A stretch of 64,000 nt of DNA from NCBI GenBank assembly GCA_003326205.1, contig LWTK01000035.1:93931-157930 (forward strand), in the 5' to 3' direction. Shown here piece after piece: positions 54,901 to 62,190 of the stretch. This DNA is from Nostoc sp. ATCC 43529. Lineage in GTDB: Bacteria > Cyanobacteriota > Cyanobacteriia > Cyanobacteriales > Nostocaceae. The first letter of the stretch is position 1. Each line of letters opens with the position of its first letter. The translations under genes and the position numbers were made by a program. The notes under the pieces are model-generated. The model had not been told where the DNA came from. It did no database searches and saw only the letters and a program-made list of their open reading frames with translations.

Positions 54901-56139
54901 TTTTTTGGGATTGTTTTCGCCAAAGACTTCTTTAATCGAGCTAAATTCCGCTGGATCTCCAGCCATAGTACCGGTACCGTGTGCTTCAATCAAACCGACA
55001 CTAGCAGGGGAAAATCCCGCATCTTCGTAAGCACGACGTAAGGCTCTGACTTGGCCTTCTGGACGGGGTGCATAGATGCTTTTATAACGCCCATCGCTGG
55101 AAGTACCAATGCCTTTGATGACTGCATAAATGCGATCGCCATCTCGTTCGGCATCTGCAAGGCGCTTGAGTACTAACATCCCGACCCCTTCACCCAACAT
55201 CATCCCATCGGATTCTGCATCGAAAGGTTTGACATTTTGACCAGGCGAAACGGCAGGAGTTTTACTGAAACACATATACGCCAAAATTGAGTTGTCGGTG
55301 TCAACTCCGCCGGTCAGCATCATGTCAGCGCGATGTTCAACTAGCTCACTAATTGCCATTTTTAAAGCACCTAATGAACTAGCACAGGCAGCATCTACGA
55401 CACAGTTAGTCCCTCCAAAATCTAGGCGGTTAGCAATTCGTCCAGAAACAACGTTTGCAAGCATACCAGGAAAGGCGTTTTCTTCCCACTGCACATATGC
55501 ACTTTTGATTTTCTCGATAATTTTTTGTGTATCCTCATCGGATAAACCACTGCTTTTCAGGGCTTTTTCCCAAATCGGATACTGCATTCTGGAAGTTAGT
55601 GGCACTCCTAACTGTCTACCTAGTGCTACACCTAAGATTACGCCAGTGGCCTGATGATTAAACTGTCGGGATTCGCCGTAACCGGCGTCTTCCATCGCGG
55701 CTTTAGCAACAATCAAACCTAGCAATTGCGAAATATCTGTAACTTCTAAAATGTTGGGCGGTAGTCCAAATTCCATCGGATTGAAATTAACATCTGGGAT
55801 AAATCCACCTCTTTTACAGTAGGTTTTGTCAGGTGTTCTGGGGTTAGGATCATAATATTCATTTATGTTCCAACGGGAAGCAGGAACATCAGTAATACAA
55901 TCAACTTTATGAATGATTTTTTCCCAGTATTCTTGTAAGTTTTTTGATTGCGGGAATATAGAAGCCATGCCAATGATGGCAATATCAACTTGTTGCTGCT
56001 GAGTGCTAATTTTGGTATTTAATGGTGAATTTTCAACCATAATTTTTTTTCCTTGTATGAGTTTGAGTACAGCTTGTTCACAATTGCTTACTTCTTCTTG
56101 CAACTGTGCCAAAACAGCTTCAATTCTAGAAGCGGCCAT
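48991..56139 (-). CDS. PfaA/HglE-like type I PKS (KS-AT-ACP-ACP*-KR-DH)
   Basis: 2382 residues from ATG 56139; a TTG at 56205 would add 22. Numbering here is from 56205. KS at 70-530 with VDAACASSLG (Cys about 272), EAHGTG and GHTKAA, so active. AT at 650-950 with GHSFGEL (about 745). A linker at 1080-1330 holds a 25-residue tandem repeat (EKVAVN...NNHNPVTYNPS) and two helical HEQxLxxQxEYT units. ACP1 about 1360-1430 (LGIDSIK); ACP2 about 1490-1550 (LGIDGVK, no Ser). KR about 1835-2070 (SGGAKGITAQ; YAIANE). DH about 2140-2404 (HVIAGHPVLP). One iterative module of the hgl/PUFA type, with no ER and no thioesterase. Confidence 0.9.
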   Translation of the reverse strand: MAASRIEAVLAQLQEEVSNCEQAVLKLIQGKKIMVENSPLNTKISTQQQQVDIAIIGMASIFPQSKNLQEYWEKIIHKVDCITDVPASRWNINEYYDPNPRTPDKTYCKRGGFIPDVNFNPMEFGLPPNILEVTDISQLLGLIVAKAAMEDAGYGESRQFNHQATGVILGVALGRQLGVPLTSRMQYPIWEKALKSSGLSDEDTQKIIEKIKSAYVQWEENAFPGMLANVVSGRIANRLDFGGTNCVVDAACASSLGALKMAISELVEHRADMMLTGGVDTDNSILAYMCFSKTPAVSPGQNVKPFDAESDGMMLGEGVGMLVLKRLADAERDGDRIYAVIKGIGTSSDGRYKSIYAPRPEGQVRALRRAYEDAGFSPASVGLIEAHGTGTMAGDPAEFSSIKEVFGENNPKKQYIALGTVKSQIGHTKAAAGAASLIKTALALHHKVLPPTINVTKPHPKLDIENSPFYLNTETRPWITSDDQPRRAGVSSFGFGGTNYHVILEEYQTQHNHPYRLHKPAQSVLLFAPTPEELLSRCQAIKNQLQSEAGEQHYAELIAASQSLEIPVANARLGFVADSLAQAGNLLQTSIELLKNKLQVESWEHPQGIYYRKTGIVTEGKVVALFSGQGSQYLEMGRELTINFPSLGQTYTQIDNLLSKDGLQPISEVVFPAPVFDLDRKTAQMKLLQQTEYAQPAIGAFSAGLYKILQKAGFKPNFVAGHSFGELTALWAAGVLSEEDYFFLVKARGQAMATPTDPRFDAGAMLAVKGDVNQVRQVIQSFPEISIANLNSQNQMVLAGAKAEIANVQEALKTQGFSTVLLSVSAAFHTSLVAHAQQPFAKAIEKVTFNKPQIPVYTNVTGKRYPSEAQVIQKVLKEHLTNQVLFKQEIENIYAEGGYCFVEFGPRSVLTNLVKDILSDRPHLAVALNPSHLKDSDRSLREAVIQLRVAGLPLQNLDPYQLEQKILEVSPNKVLNIRLNSTNYVSEKTKQSFEKAMQNGYQVKSTATNGNTPHSPTASPITEKVAVNDQSPVANGNNHNPVTYNPSEKVAVNHQSPVTNSNNHKSVTYNPSLTTEKVTVNGGVKSVQNGQSEQLDFKSLQTSAELPRNYLTAIDNLEYTLIEFNRHQHDILQIHEQSLKHQTEYTKTFFQLMEQQHGLWKNSKFSESPIATQQQIVSSSERSIMRFHDHQGESLRIHEQYLNYQQEYTNNLFQLLQRHYQLPASSNTIQQSLIAPVNYQDSPTVSLSKEDNLIVNNASVVVPSNGFASKTEPALTNGNGTSNGANHQAIAVLDITPANENQTATQISAPPVVDITSPKENQAAIATVAPAAPVVIDEATLSQTLLNVVSDKTGYPTEMLELTMDIEADLGIDSIKRVEILGALLELYPDLPKPNPEEVGQLRTLAQIAEYMAKIASEISAGLAPAIAVDTVAQGEEDTETRGHREVSSNDSADPEFTKNFLNVVSDKTGYPTTMLDLSMDIETDLGIDGVKLVEIQGALSELYPDLPKLNPEILAQVPTVGQLLGYIQEGLGTRDWGLGTGKEFSQSPIPNTQSQILRSPVRLKYLPEPDVLDFTLPDEHIALLTDDGSLTTAKLAEILHSRGWKIVVLSFPQSLIAQQLPLAEGISRVVLADLTEEHLQEQLTAIATNYGQIAAFIHLNPSNHEDSSNGVRYLESEKAILRHVFLIAKYLKEPLNQAATQGRSCFVTVARLDGEFGLGHKTNFGAIGAGLFGLTKTLNQEWENVFCRAIDLSPDLDPQTSAQYILAELQDPNLLVVETGYSPQGRVTLIQGLGTRGWGLATGEGFSQSPVPNPQSQVFLVSGGAKGITAQCAIELAQRYQCKFILLGRSAAGSEPVWAEGYLGEADLKKQIMEDFLARGEKPTPAMVQKRFNAISSSREIAATLQAIEQAGGQAEYLSVDVTDGLAVSEQVASIVERFGAVTGIIHGAGNLADKRIEKKSLQDFETVYAAKVKGLENLLRCVLPNQLNYLVLFSSVVGFYGNVGQSDYAIANEILNKSAHLFKLNHPDAHVVAINWGPWDSGMVSPELKQAFAERNIETIPIKIGTKMLAEELASANQETVQVIIGSPLVYVPDKLPNELKKFRIHRHLKLAANPFLQDHVIAGHPVLPATCGLLWIANTCEQLYPGYKAFSCTNYKVLKGLIFDENLPTEYTLELQEIAKTGISEIDFDAKIWSKTPEGKIRYHFSSQMKLKREIPSAPTHKLMNLSQDGKITATDSSLYQNGTTTLFHGATFQGVKSVLNANLDKITIECYLPEPHEKQQGQFPVQTFNPYITDVQIHAFWIWAQHFHQVACLPSEITTFEQFVPVPFDETFYVSCQIKSKTESALVVDVIAHNQQGQIYTRMLGAKGTILPKQLDEI
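50686..50765. repeat. Intergenic-type tandem repeat captured in PKS linker (copy 1)
   Basis: Inside the PKS gene, just before the KR cofactor motif. The DNA is an array of 'ggggattggg' / 'ccagtccccag' units forming a palindrome, the same family as the intergenic array 7692-7722. It is read in frame as GLGTRGWGLATGEGFSQS and following residues. It is 80 bp, with no stop in the coding frame. Confidence 0.8.
51468..51552. repeat. Intergenic-type tandem repeat captured in PKS linker (copy 2)
   Basis: Between ACP2 and the next domain. Another ggattggggattg...cccagtccctagtcccc array of about 85 bp, translated as GLGTRDWGLGTGKEFSQS and following residues. It is nearly the same peptide as copy 1, although the two loci are otherwise unrelated. 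Confidence 0.8.
51800..51843. repeat. Intergenic-type repeat captured in PKS linker (copy 3)
   Basis: Between ACP1 and ACP2. A pyrimidine-rich 'cccccgcgtctccgtgtcctc' block like the one after gatA (12615-12656), translated in frame as QGEEDTETRGHREV. Confidence 0.65.
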
Positions 56140-56205
56140 GACTTTATTTTCACTAATGGATTGATGAAATATAGAGGTATGGATAGATTTAAGCTCAAAA
56201 TTCAA

Positions 56206-56803
56206 AAATAAGTCGAACTAACGATTAGTTTACGCCTTCTCACTTTGTCTAGCGTTTCCTCAAAAAGCAAAACTGGTGTTTGTGCAGCCCGTCTTCAGGC
56301 TCGAAACTTCCGAGAGTCAATTGTCATAATTCAGTTTAGAATCGTTAAATCAAGCGTATTATGGTTTGTTAGATTCTCTGAAACTGATTAAGCTTGGCTA
56401 TCAAAGTTTGATGAATTTTGAATTCAAGATTTTAAATCTTTAGGATTTAATACCTCTAAATAGAAGGTAAGTTGAGATTTCAGACTAATGACGATTTTTA
56501 TGGAAAATGACAAAAATTAAGTATATTAGCTTGGCCTCAACGTTGTAACATGAATTTTTAATCAGATGCAGGTGGATATTCTCTGAGTCAGAATTCGTAT
56601 TCAGCTGTGGCTTACAGGTAATATTAGACTAATTATGTCTTCATTACAATTGATATGCAACTTAGATACAATTAGATACGTATTCCTAGATGAAATGTTT
56701 TTTGAGGATTACGTTTTAGGGCATTCAGAACTGACAAGATTGTATATTTGCTTCTAAATTTACAACTCAAAATGTGTAAATGAATTAGAAACAATATCAA
56801 AAA
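56206..56803. promoter_or_regulatory. PKS upstream region
   Basis: About 600 AT-rich bp upstream of the PKS start, up to the small gene at 56804. No gene is visible. It must contain the promoter of the minus-strand PKS operon. I searched by eye for an NtcA-type GTAN8TAC site and did not find a convincing one. Confidence 0.45.
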
Positions 56804-57199
56804 TTATACAGACTTGTCTTCTGAATTAGCATCATCTCCTTTAATCGTTATCGCCTGCTGCTGAGCAGATGCTAAGAGCTTTTCCTCAAGTTTACTAATA
56901 CTAATTCCAAGCTCAGAAGCTGTTTTGCGTTTCCATTCTTCCAGCTCACAATCATGTTGATTGAGCCATTCACGCACCGCAAGGCGGGCCATCTCTGCTT
57001 TGCGAAGCGTCTGTCGAGCTGCATGAAAGATCAGTCGCTGGTTATCAAAGCTTGGCAATGAGAGCATGAATCGCTGTAGTTTCATCTTATTCAGTGTCTT
57101 TCGGGGGCGATCGCTATCGCTCACATAACTATTAAAACTCTTTTCAATTAGTATCTCATACCGCAAAAATACATGGCCAAAATTGCATAAAAATTGCAT
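56804..57199 (-). CDS. Small helical hypothetical protein
   Basis: 131 residues from the first start; Met39 (57085) is a plausible alternative, giving 93 residues. The body is charged and helical (AEMARLAVREWLNQHDCELEEWKRKTASELGISISKLEEKLLASAQQQ), with no membrane segment and an acidic tail. The family is unknown. It precedes the PKS in the same orientation, 600 bp upstream, and could be regulatory. Confidence 0.45.
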   Translation of the reverse strand: MQFLCNFGHVFLRYEILIEKSFNSYVSDSDRPRKTLNKMKLQRFMLSLPSFDNQRLIFHAARQTLRKAEMARLAVREWLNQHDCELEEWKRKTASELGISISKLEEKLLASAQQQAITIKGDDANSEDKSV

Positions 57200-57847
57200 A
57201 TCTCTGAATTTAAAAGTTAATATCTGACTGTTGAAGGTTCACAGTTAACTGTTAACAGTTAACTCTCAACCACCACCACTGATATCTTTCACACGTCAAA
57301 TATGATTGCTATATAGTTTTTACATCTATCCAGAAGTTGATTTATTTAAAATATTTTTATGTCTTAATCAATCAGTTAATTTTCCGCATTTTCTTTGTCG
57401 AACAATAAATTTTACAACCAAGTAAAGTTAGCCACTAGGAACTATATCTAAAGAATGATAAATTTTAATCAACAAAAAATAAATCACAAATTAAACACAC
57501 ATTTTCTGATGCTAAGTAACACCAAGTGTAGAAAAGTTTTCAAAGTCTATCAGAATTTACAACTATGTTGTCTGATTTTATGCGATACATTTCTACTAAT
57601 TCATGAACCAAAGTGTTGCATATGGATTGCAATTGAGTATCAGTCGGTTTATCGTATGTAATTAAATAGTGAAATTCAATACTGTTTGTTCGGGAAAGTG
57701 GAGAGATAAAATATAATATCATCTGATTGTCAATTATTCCATAGATTCCTAAATCGACAGTATTACAATGTGATTTATGCGATGACCCGTGTTGTATGAA
57801 GCGTTCTGCATAATTAAACTGTCATGAAAATATAAGGGCTTGCTGGC
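57200..57847. other. Divergent intergenic region between the PKS side and devBCA side
   Basis: About 650 AT-rich bp. It contains a tttaaaa-rich stretch, a gttaactgttaacagttaac palindromic tract at 57240-57262, and short open frames on both strands (57455-57661 plus, 57540-57722 minus) that have no ribosome-binding site and no recognisable product. It separates the leftward PKS operon from the rightward dev operon. Confidence 0.45.
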
Positions 57848-58171
57848 ATGAGACTATCTGAGCTAGATCCACTCATACCGCTAACTGAGTTAAGAGAAGA
57901 ACTCTTGAAGTTGCCAAAAGGTTATTCGTTTTATGAAGAAGAATTGGTAGATTTTTTATCCCGAAGAAGATGGCCTGAAAGCAATCGTCGCATTGATAGA
58001 ACTACTTTTTGGCGGTGGAGAAATGACAACGGAATCGAACATCAAAAAGTATTCAGCAGATTGGATATATTGAAACTCTGCCAAATTTGCGACCACTATC
58101 GAATAGATGGAACTCGCAGCGAATACTTAGCGATACTTAAAAGTAAAAAAGAGGCAGTGCTAAACAAATAA
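57848..58171 (+). CDS. Small putative DNA-binding protein
   Basis: 107 residues. The central part (YSFYEEELVDFLSRRRWPESNRRIDRTTFWRWRNDNGI) reads like a helix-turn-helix, with a basic recognition segment and a following helical region (FSRLDILKLCQICDHYRIDGTRSEYLAIL). It is soluble and 250 bp upstream of devB on the same strand. It could regulate dev or PKS expression (inference). I cannot assign the family. Confidence 0.6.
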   Translation: MRLSELDPLIPLTELREELLKLPKGYSFYEEELVDFLSRRRWPESNRRIDRTTFWRWRNDNGIEHQKVFSRLDILKLCQICDHYRIDGTRSEYLAILKSKKEAVLNK

Positions 58172-58421
58172 AATCAGAATTCAGAATTCAGGAATCAGAA
58201 TTCAAAAGCAAACTTAGAGATGCTGCGCCTGGGCTTCAGCATAACTGGAAAATTAAGGGTGTTACAACTACTTGATTTTCTCAAAATTCTAAGCTTAGGG
58301 TATCCAATTCTGATAAATTCGCTGATTCTGGATTCTGAATCCTGACAATGCAATGCATGAAAGTAAAAGATTTCAGAATTCTGAATTCTTTTACTTTATT
58401 CGGTAACTTGAAAAGATAGTT
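58172..58421. repeat. Short tandem repeat region (tcagaattca family)
   Basis: Degenerate heptamer-type repeats: 'cagaattcagaattcagg' near 58174-58210 and 'ctgattctggattctgaatcctgac' near 58321-58346, then 'cagaattctgaattc' at 58374-58388. The same family occurs near 1857, 19031, 24612, 42541 and 59640. Confidence 0.75.
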
Positions 58422-59627
58422 ATGATACCAAAACAAAAAGAGTCATTTCTAAAACCATTCATCAAGCCTGTGGGTTGGTCGTCAGCTATGTTAGCAGGCA
58501 TTGTCGCTGTAGCTAGTGGTGGAGTTTCACTTTACATATTTTCACAATTTCAATTGTCTTCTAAAGTAGAGCCTGTAGCTACTCCAAGTAGTTCTCCTAA
58601 AATGACTGCTGTTTCTGCCTTAGGACGTTTAGAACCTCAAGGAGAAGTTATTCGTCTATCTGCTCCCGACTCCCAAGCGGGTGTTCGAGTCACAAAACTG
58701 CTGGTAAATAAAGGAGATAAGGTGCGAGAGGGGCAAATAGTTGCACTCCTTGACACTTACTTTCCTCGTCTTGCAGCTTTAGAAAAAGCTCAACGACAAG
58801 TCTTAGTTGCTCAAGCTAGTCTCAATCAGGTGAAAGCGGGGGCAAAAGCTGGAGATATCTCTGCACAGGAAGCAACCATCGCTCGATTAGAAGCAGAGTT
58901 GGAGGGAGAAACTTCTGCACAACAAGCAACCATCGCTCGCTTGGAGGCAGAGTGGCGTAATGCTGAAAGCGAAAACCAGCGATATCAGCAGTTATATAAA
59001 GATGGTGCGATTTCTGCTTCCGATGCAGATGCTAAACGTTTGCGAGTGGATACTGTTCAACAACAGCTCAATGAAGCTAAAGCTTCTCTGCATCGCACTA
59101 TCGAAACTCTACAAAAGCAATTAATCGAGGCCAATGCCAGACTCAAGAGTATTGCCGAAGTTCGTCCCACCGATATTGCAGCAGCAGAAGCTGATGTTGA
59201 TAGTGCGATCGCTTCTGTTAAACAAGCTCAGGCAGAATGGGATTTAAGTGTGGTGCGATCGCCCATAACCGGGCAAATTATGAAAATTAATACTTGGCCT
59301 GGAGAAATTATCGGCACTATAGGAATAGCTGATATAGGTCGCACACAACAAATGTATGTCGTTGCAGAAGTCTATGAAACTGATATCCAAAAAGTACGTC
59401 TAGGCCAATCCGCCATTATTACTAGCGATGCTTTTCCAGGAAAACTACGAGGAAAAGTTGCTGATATTGGTTTACAAGTTGGTAAACAAAATATCTTTAA
59501 TAACGCTATCCAAGCAGACACGGATAATAAAATAATTGATGTCAAAATTCGTATTGATAACCCAGCAGATAATAGGCTAGCTGCTAGTTTTACTGACTTA
59601 CAAGTAGAGGTCATGATTTATCTTTAA
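58422..59627 (+). CDS. devB: DevB-like ABC exporter membrane-fusion protein
   Basis: 401 residues of the HlyD/membrane-fusion family. One N-terminal membrane helix (MLAGIVAVASGGVSLYIFSQF) is followed by a lipoyl-like half-motif (LGRLEPQGEVIRLSAP), a long coiled coil (about 110-260, rich in Gln/Glu/Ala, with near-repeats of QEATIARLEAELEGE and QQATIARLEAEWRNA) and a beta barrel (QMYVVAEVYETDIQKVRLGQ). It links the DevC/DevA transporter to a TolC-like outer-membrane channel. In heterocysts, DevBCA exports envelope glycolipids; several paralogues exist per genome. Confidence 0.92.
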   Translation: MIPKQKESFLKPFIKPVGWSSAMLAGIVAVASGGVSLYIFSQFQLSSKVEPVATPSSSPKMTAVSALGRLEPQGEVIRLSAPDSQAGVRVTKLLVNKGDKVREGQIVALLDTYFPRLAALEKAQRQVLVAQASLNQVKAGAKAGDISAQEATIARLEAELEGETSAQQATIARLEAEWRNAESENQRYQQLYKDGAISASDADAKRLRVDTVQQQLNEAKASLHRTIETLQKQLIEANARLKSIAEVRPTDIAAAEADVDSAIASVKQAQAEWDLSVVRSPITGQIMKINTWPGEIIGTIGIADIGRTQQMYVVAEVYETDIQKVRLGQSAIITSDAFPGKLRGKVADIGLQVGKQNIFNNAIQADTDNKIIDVKIRIDNPADNRLAASFTDLQVEVMIYL

Positions 59628-59906
59628 GGCAATAATTGTGAATTATGAATTCATAATTCATAATTCAGAAGACTTTGATAGCCTAGCTTAATAATCAATA
59701 AGAAAAGCAAAAAATAGTAGTACCCTTTATTTTCCATCTCCACCTGAATTCTGACTATTAACTAGATGAGAAATTAGGCTAATAAGTGACCAATGCCCAA
59801 TAACGCCAGTTGCTACTCTGCGGGTTCTCCAAAGGAGTACAAGTCGGCAGAGCCGCCCAACGCACTGGCTCCCCAATGCCCAATTTCTATCCTTGAGGTT
59901 AACTAA
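59628..59906. repeat. Repeat-containing spacer between devB and devC
   Basis: Holds the 'gaattatgaattcataattc' palindrome at 59639-59666 and a 'gcccaataacgccagttgc...ccccaatgcccaat' block ending near 59885, like other Nostoc interspersed repeats. No gene. It could affect relative expression of devB and devC. Confidence 0.6.
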
Positions 59907-61079
59907 ATGATTCTCAATATACCTCTGGCTTGGCTACAACTAGCCCGACAAAGAATTCGCTTTCTTGTAGCTTTAGCTGGGATTGCTTTTGTTGCAGTTC
60001 TTATGTTTATGCAAATTGGTTTCCAAGATGCTCTTTATGATAGCGCTACACAGTTGCATAATAATTTAGAAGGAGATTTATTTTTAATCAGTGCCCAATA
60101 TAAATCTCTCACATCTAATCAAAGCTTTGAGCGGGCATACTTATATCAATTAATGGGTTTTGAAAGTGTAGAATCAGTTAACCCGTTATATGTACAATTC
60201 GCTAAGTTTAAAAATCCAGATAATGGTTTAAAATATCCACTATACGTGCTTGGTTTCGATCCAGTACAGTCAATTTTTAAATTTCCCAATATTCAAGAAA
60301 AATTGAATATACTCAGAATACCTAATATTGTTTTATTTGACCGTGATTCTCGTCCAGAATTTGGAGCGATCGCCAAAGATTTTGAAGAAGGAAAAACTAT
60401 AAGAGTTGAAATATACACCTACACTGGATTAGTTGGTTACAAAGTTAAAATTGGTGGTTTGTTTAGTCTGGGGCCGTCCTTTGGAGTTGATGGAAATTTA
60501 ATTGTTAGTTCTTCAACTTTCTTGAGGATATTTCAAGATCGTTCGGTACAAAAGATAGATATAGGCTTAATTAAGCTCAAACGTAATGCCAATGCCGAAA
60601 AAGTTTTGAGAGATTTATCAGTCAATTTACCCAAAGACGTAAAACTTATTACTAAAAAAGACTTTGTTGCTCTTGAAAAAGGCTATTGGTCTTTGAGAAC
60701 ACCCATCGGTTTTGTGTTTAACTTAATGGTATTAATGGGGTTTGTTGTTGGTGTAATCGTTGTTTATCAAATTCTGTATAGTAATATTTCAACTCATTTA
60801 ACTGAATATGCAACCCTAAAAGCAATGGGGTTCAAAAACAAATATTTATTAAGTGTGGTTTTTAAACAAGCTCTAATTTTAGCATCTCTAGGTTATGTTC
60901 CAGGTTTTATTATCTCTATTGGTCTTTATGACATTTCCAAAAATGCCACTAAATTACCAGTTATCATGAGTACTGACAAGGCGATACTAGTATTAATTTC
61001 AGCAACCTTGATGTGTTTAACTTCGGCATTTTTATCTACAAATAAACTCAGAAAAGTAGATCCAGCAGATATTTTTTAA
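59907..61079 (+). CDS. devC: DevC-like ABC exporter permease
   Basis: 390 residues, MacB/FtsX-like: an N-terminal helix (RFLVALAGIAFVAVLMFMQIGF, about 18-39), a large extracytoplasmic domain (about 45-270) and three C-terminal helices (IGFVFNLMVLMGFVVGVIVVYQIL; LSVVFKQALILASLGYVPGFIISIGLY; AILVLISATLMCLTSAF). It forms the membrane part of the DevBCA exporter. It is separated from devB by 279 bp of repeat-containing DNA and from devA by 21 bp. Confidence 0.92.
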   Translation: MILNIPLAWLQLARQRIRFLVALAGIAFVAVLMFMQIGFQDALYDSATQLHNNLEGDLFLISAQYKSLTSNQSFERAYLYQLMGFESVESVNPLYVQFAKFKNPDNGLKYPLYVLGFDPVQSIFKFPNIQEKLNILRIPNIVLFDRDSRPEFGAIAKDFEEGKTIRVEIYTYTGLVGYKVKIGGLFSLGPSFGVDGNLIVSSSTFLRIFQDRSVQKIDIGLIKLKRNANAEKVLRDLSVNLPKDVKLITKKDFVALEKGYWSLRTPIGFVFNLMVLMGFVVGVIVVYQILYSNISTHLTEYATLKAMGFKNKYLLSVVFKQALILASLGYVPGFIISIGLYDISKNATKLPVIMSTDKAILVLISATLMCLTSAFLSTNKLRKVDPADIF

Positions 61080-61100
61080 TTTATATAGATTTTATAACAG

Positions 61101-61793
61101 ATGGAACCAAAATCTATTGTTAGTATCACAAATCTCAACCACTATTTTGGCGAAAAAAGAATTCGCACTCAAACATTATTCAATATTAATTTTCATATCA
61201 GATTTGGCGAGATTGTCATTATGACTGGGCCATCAGGCTCAGGAAAAACAACTTTACTGACTTTAATTGGTGGATTACGCTCTGTTCAAGAGGGAAGTCT
61301 TAAATTTCTAGGTCATGAGCTTTTTGGAGCTAGTAATGAGCAATTAGTTAAAGTACGCCGTCATATTGGTTATATTTTCCAAGCTCACAACTTATTAGAT
61401 TTTTTAACAGCTAGACAAAATGTTCAAATGTCGCTGGAGTTACACAAAAATATTTCCGAATCGGAAGCTCGTAGCAAATCAGAAGCTATCCTCAATGCTG
61501 TTAAATTAGAAAATAGGGTTAATTACTACCCATCAGATCTATCAGGAGGACAAAAACAACGGGTAGCCATTGCTCGTGCTTTAGTCAGTCATCCTAAATT
61601 GGTTTTAGCTGATGAACCTACTGCTGCTTTAGACAGCAAGACTGGCCGAGATGTTGTCACTCTGATGCAAGAACTAGCTAAAGAACAGAATTGTGCCATT
61701 TTAATGGTTACTCACGACAACAGAATTTTAGATATTGCCGATCGCATAATCCATATGGAAGATGGTCATCTAGTCAAAGAAGTTTTGCAATAG
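61101..61793 (+). CDS. devA: DevA-like ABC transporter ATPase
   Basis: 230 residues. Walker A GPSGSGKTT, signature LSGGQKQRVAIARAL, Walker B LVLADEPTAALD and switch His in MVTHDNRI. It is of the LolD/MacB/DevA class of cytoplasmic ATPases. It completes the devBCA operon. The adjacent PKS locus is transcribed divergently, which supports, but does not prove, that this exporter handles its lipid product. Confidence 0.94.
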   Translation: MEPKSIVSITNLNHYFGEKRIRTQTLFNINFHIRFGEIVIMTGPSGSGKTTLLTLIGGLRSVQEGSLKFLGHELFGASNEQLVKVRRHIGYIFQAHNLLDFLTARQNVQMSLELHKNISESEARSKSEAILNAVKLENRVNYYPSDLSGGQKQRVAIARALVSHPKLVLADEPTAALDSKTGRDVVTLMQELAKEQNCAILMVTHDNRILDIADRIIHMEDGHLVKEVLQ

Positions 61794-61821
61794 CTCAAAT
61801 TACAGAGAATTAAATAACAAG

Positions 61822-61850
61822 ATTCCCGATTTCTTTAGGAAGTCGGGAAT
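61822..61850 (+). terminator. Terminator of the dev operon
   Basis: Inverted repeat attcccgatttct / aggaagtcgggaat (one mismatch plus wobble) followed by ttt, 29 bp after the devA stop. Confidence 0.75.
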
Positions 61851-61944
61851 TTAAATATATTGTCATAATCAAATCTCTTTTTGTTTTCACGGACGAGTAA
61901 GCTTTTTCTACTTTCAAAAACTTTTGGGCAAACCTACATCATTT

Positions 61945-62110
61945 TCCTATCTGCGTTCGTTCTTGACGTTGCCGTTCGCGCAGCATCTCCGATAGGAAAA
62001 GGTATCGCCGCTTCTCATGCCATTAATGCTCAATTGGCATTAAAAGCTGTAATCCTTATTTTACATAGCTTAGAGATTTTCTTAGTGTCATTCGATTTTG
62101 GGGGTTGTTT
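61945..62110. repeat. Nostoc-type repeats left of the MpaB-like gene
   Basis: A GC-rich tract (gacgttgccgttcgcgcag, catctccgatagg) is followed by a unit reading ctgtaatccttatttt...attttcttagtgtcattcg (62043-62095). A related unit lies at 63397-63450 on the other side of the MpaB gene. A 92-codon open frame (61881-62159) crosses this DNA but looks like translated repeat sequence. Confidence 0.6.
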
Positions 62111-62190
62111 TTTGTCTTCTTTATACGCCCTGAAGGCTTATTATTTTATCATTGTCTGATTTCTCAAAAAAACTACAGATTTAAAGACTG

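Noticed and set aside
57540-57722. 60-codon minus-strand frame in the PKS/dev gap
   Set aside because: No ribosome-binding site and no recognisable family; an overlapping plus-strand frame is equally open. Not called as a gene.
56206-57847. NtcA-type GTAN8TAC promoter sites between the PKS and dev operons
   Set aside because: No site with good spacing to a start codon was found by eye, so none is claimed.
61881-62159. 92-codon open frame after devA
   Set aside because: It crosses known-type repeat DNA, has no ribosome-binding site, and the translation looks like random hydrophobic sequence.
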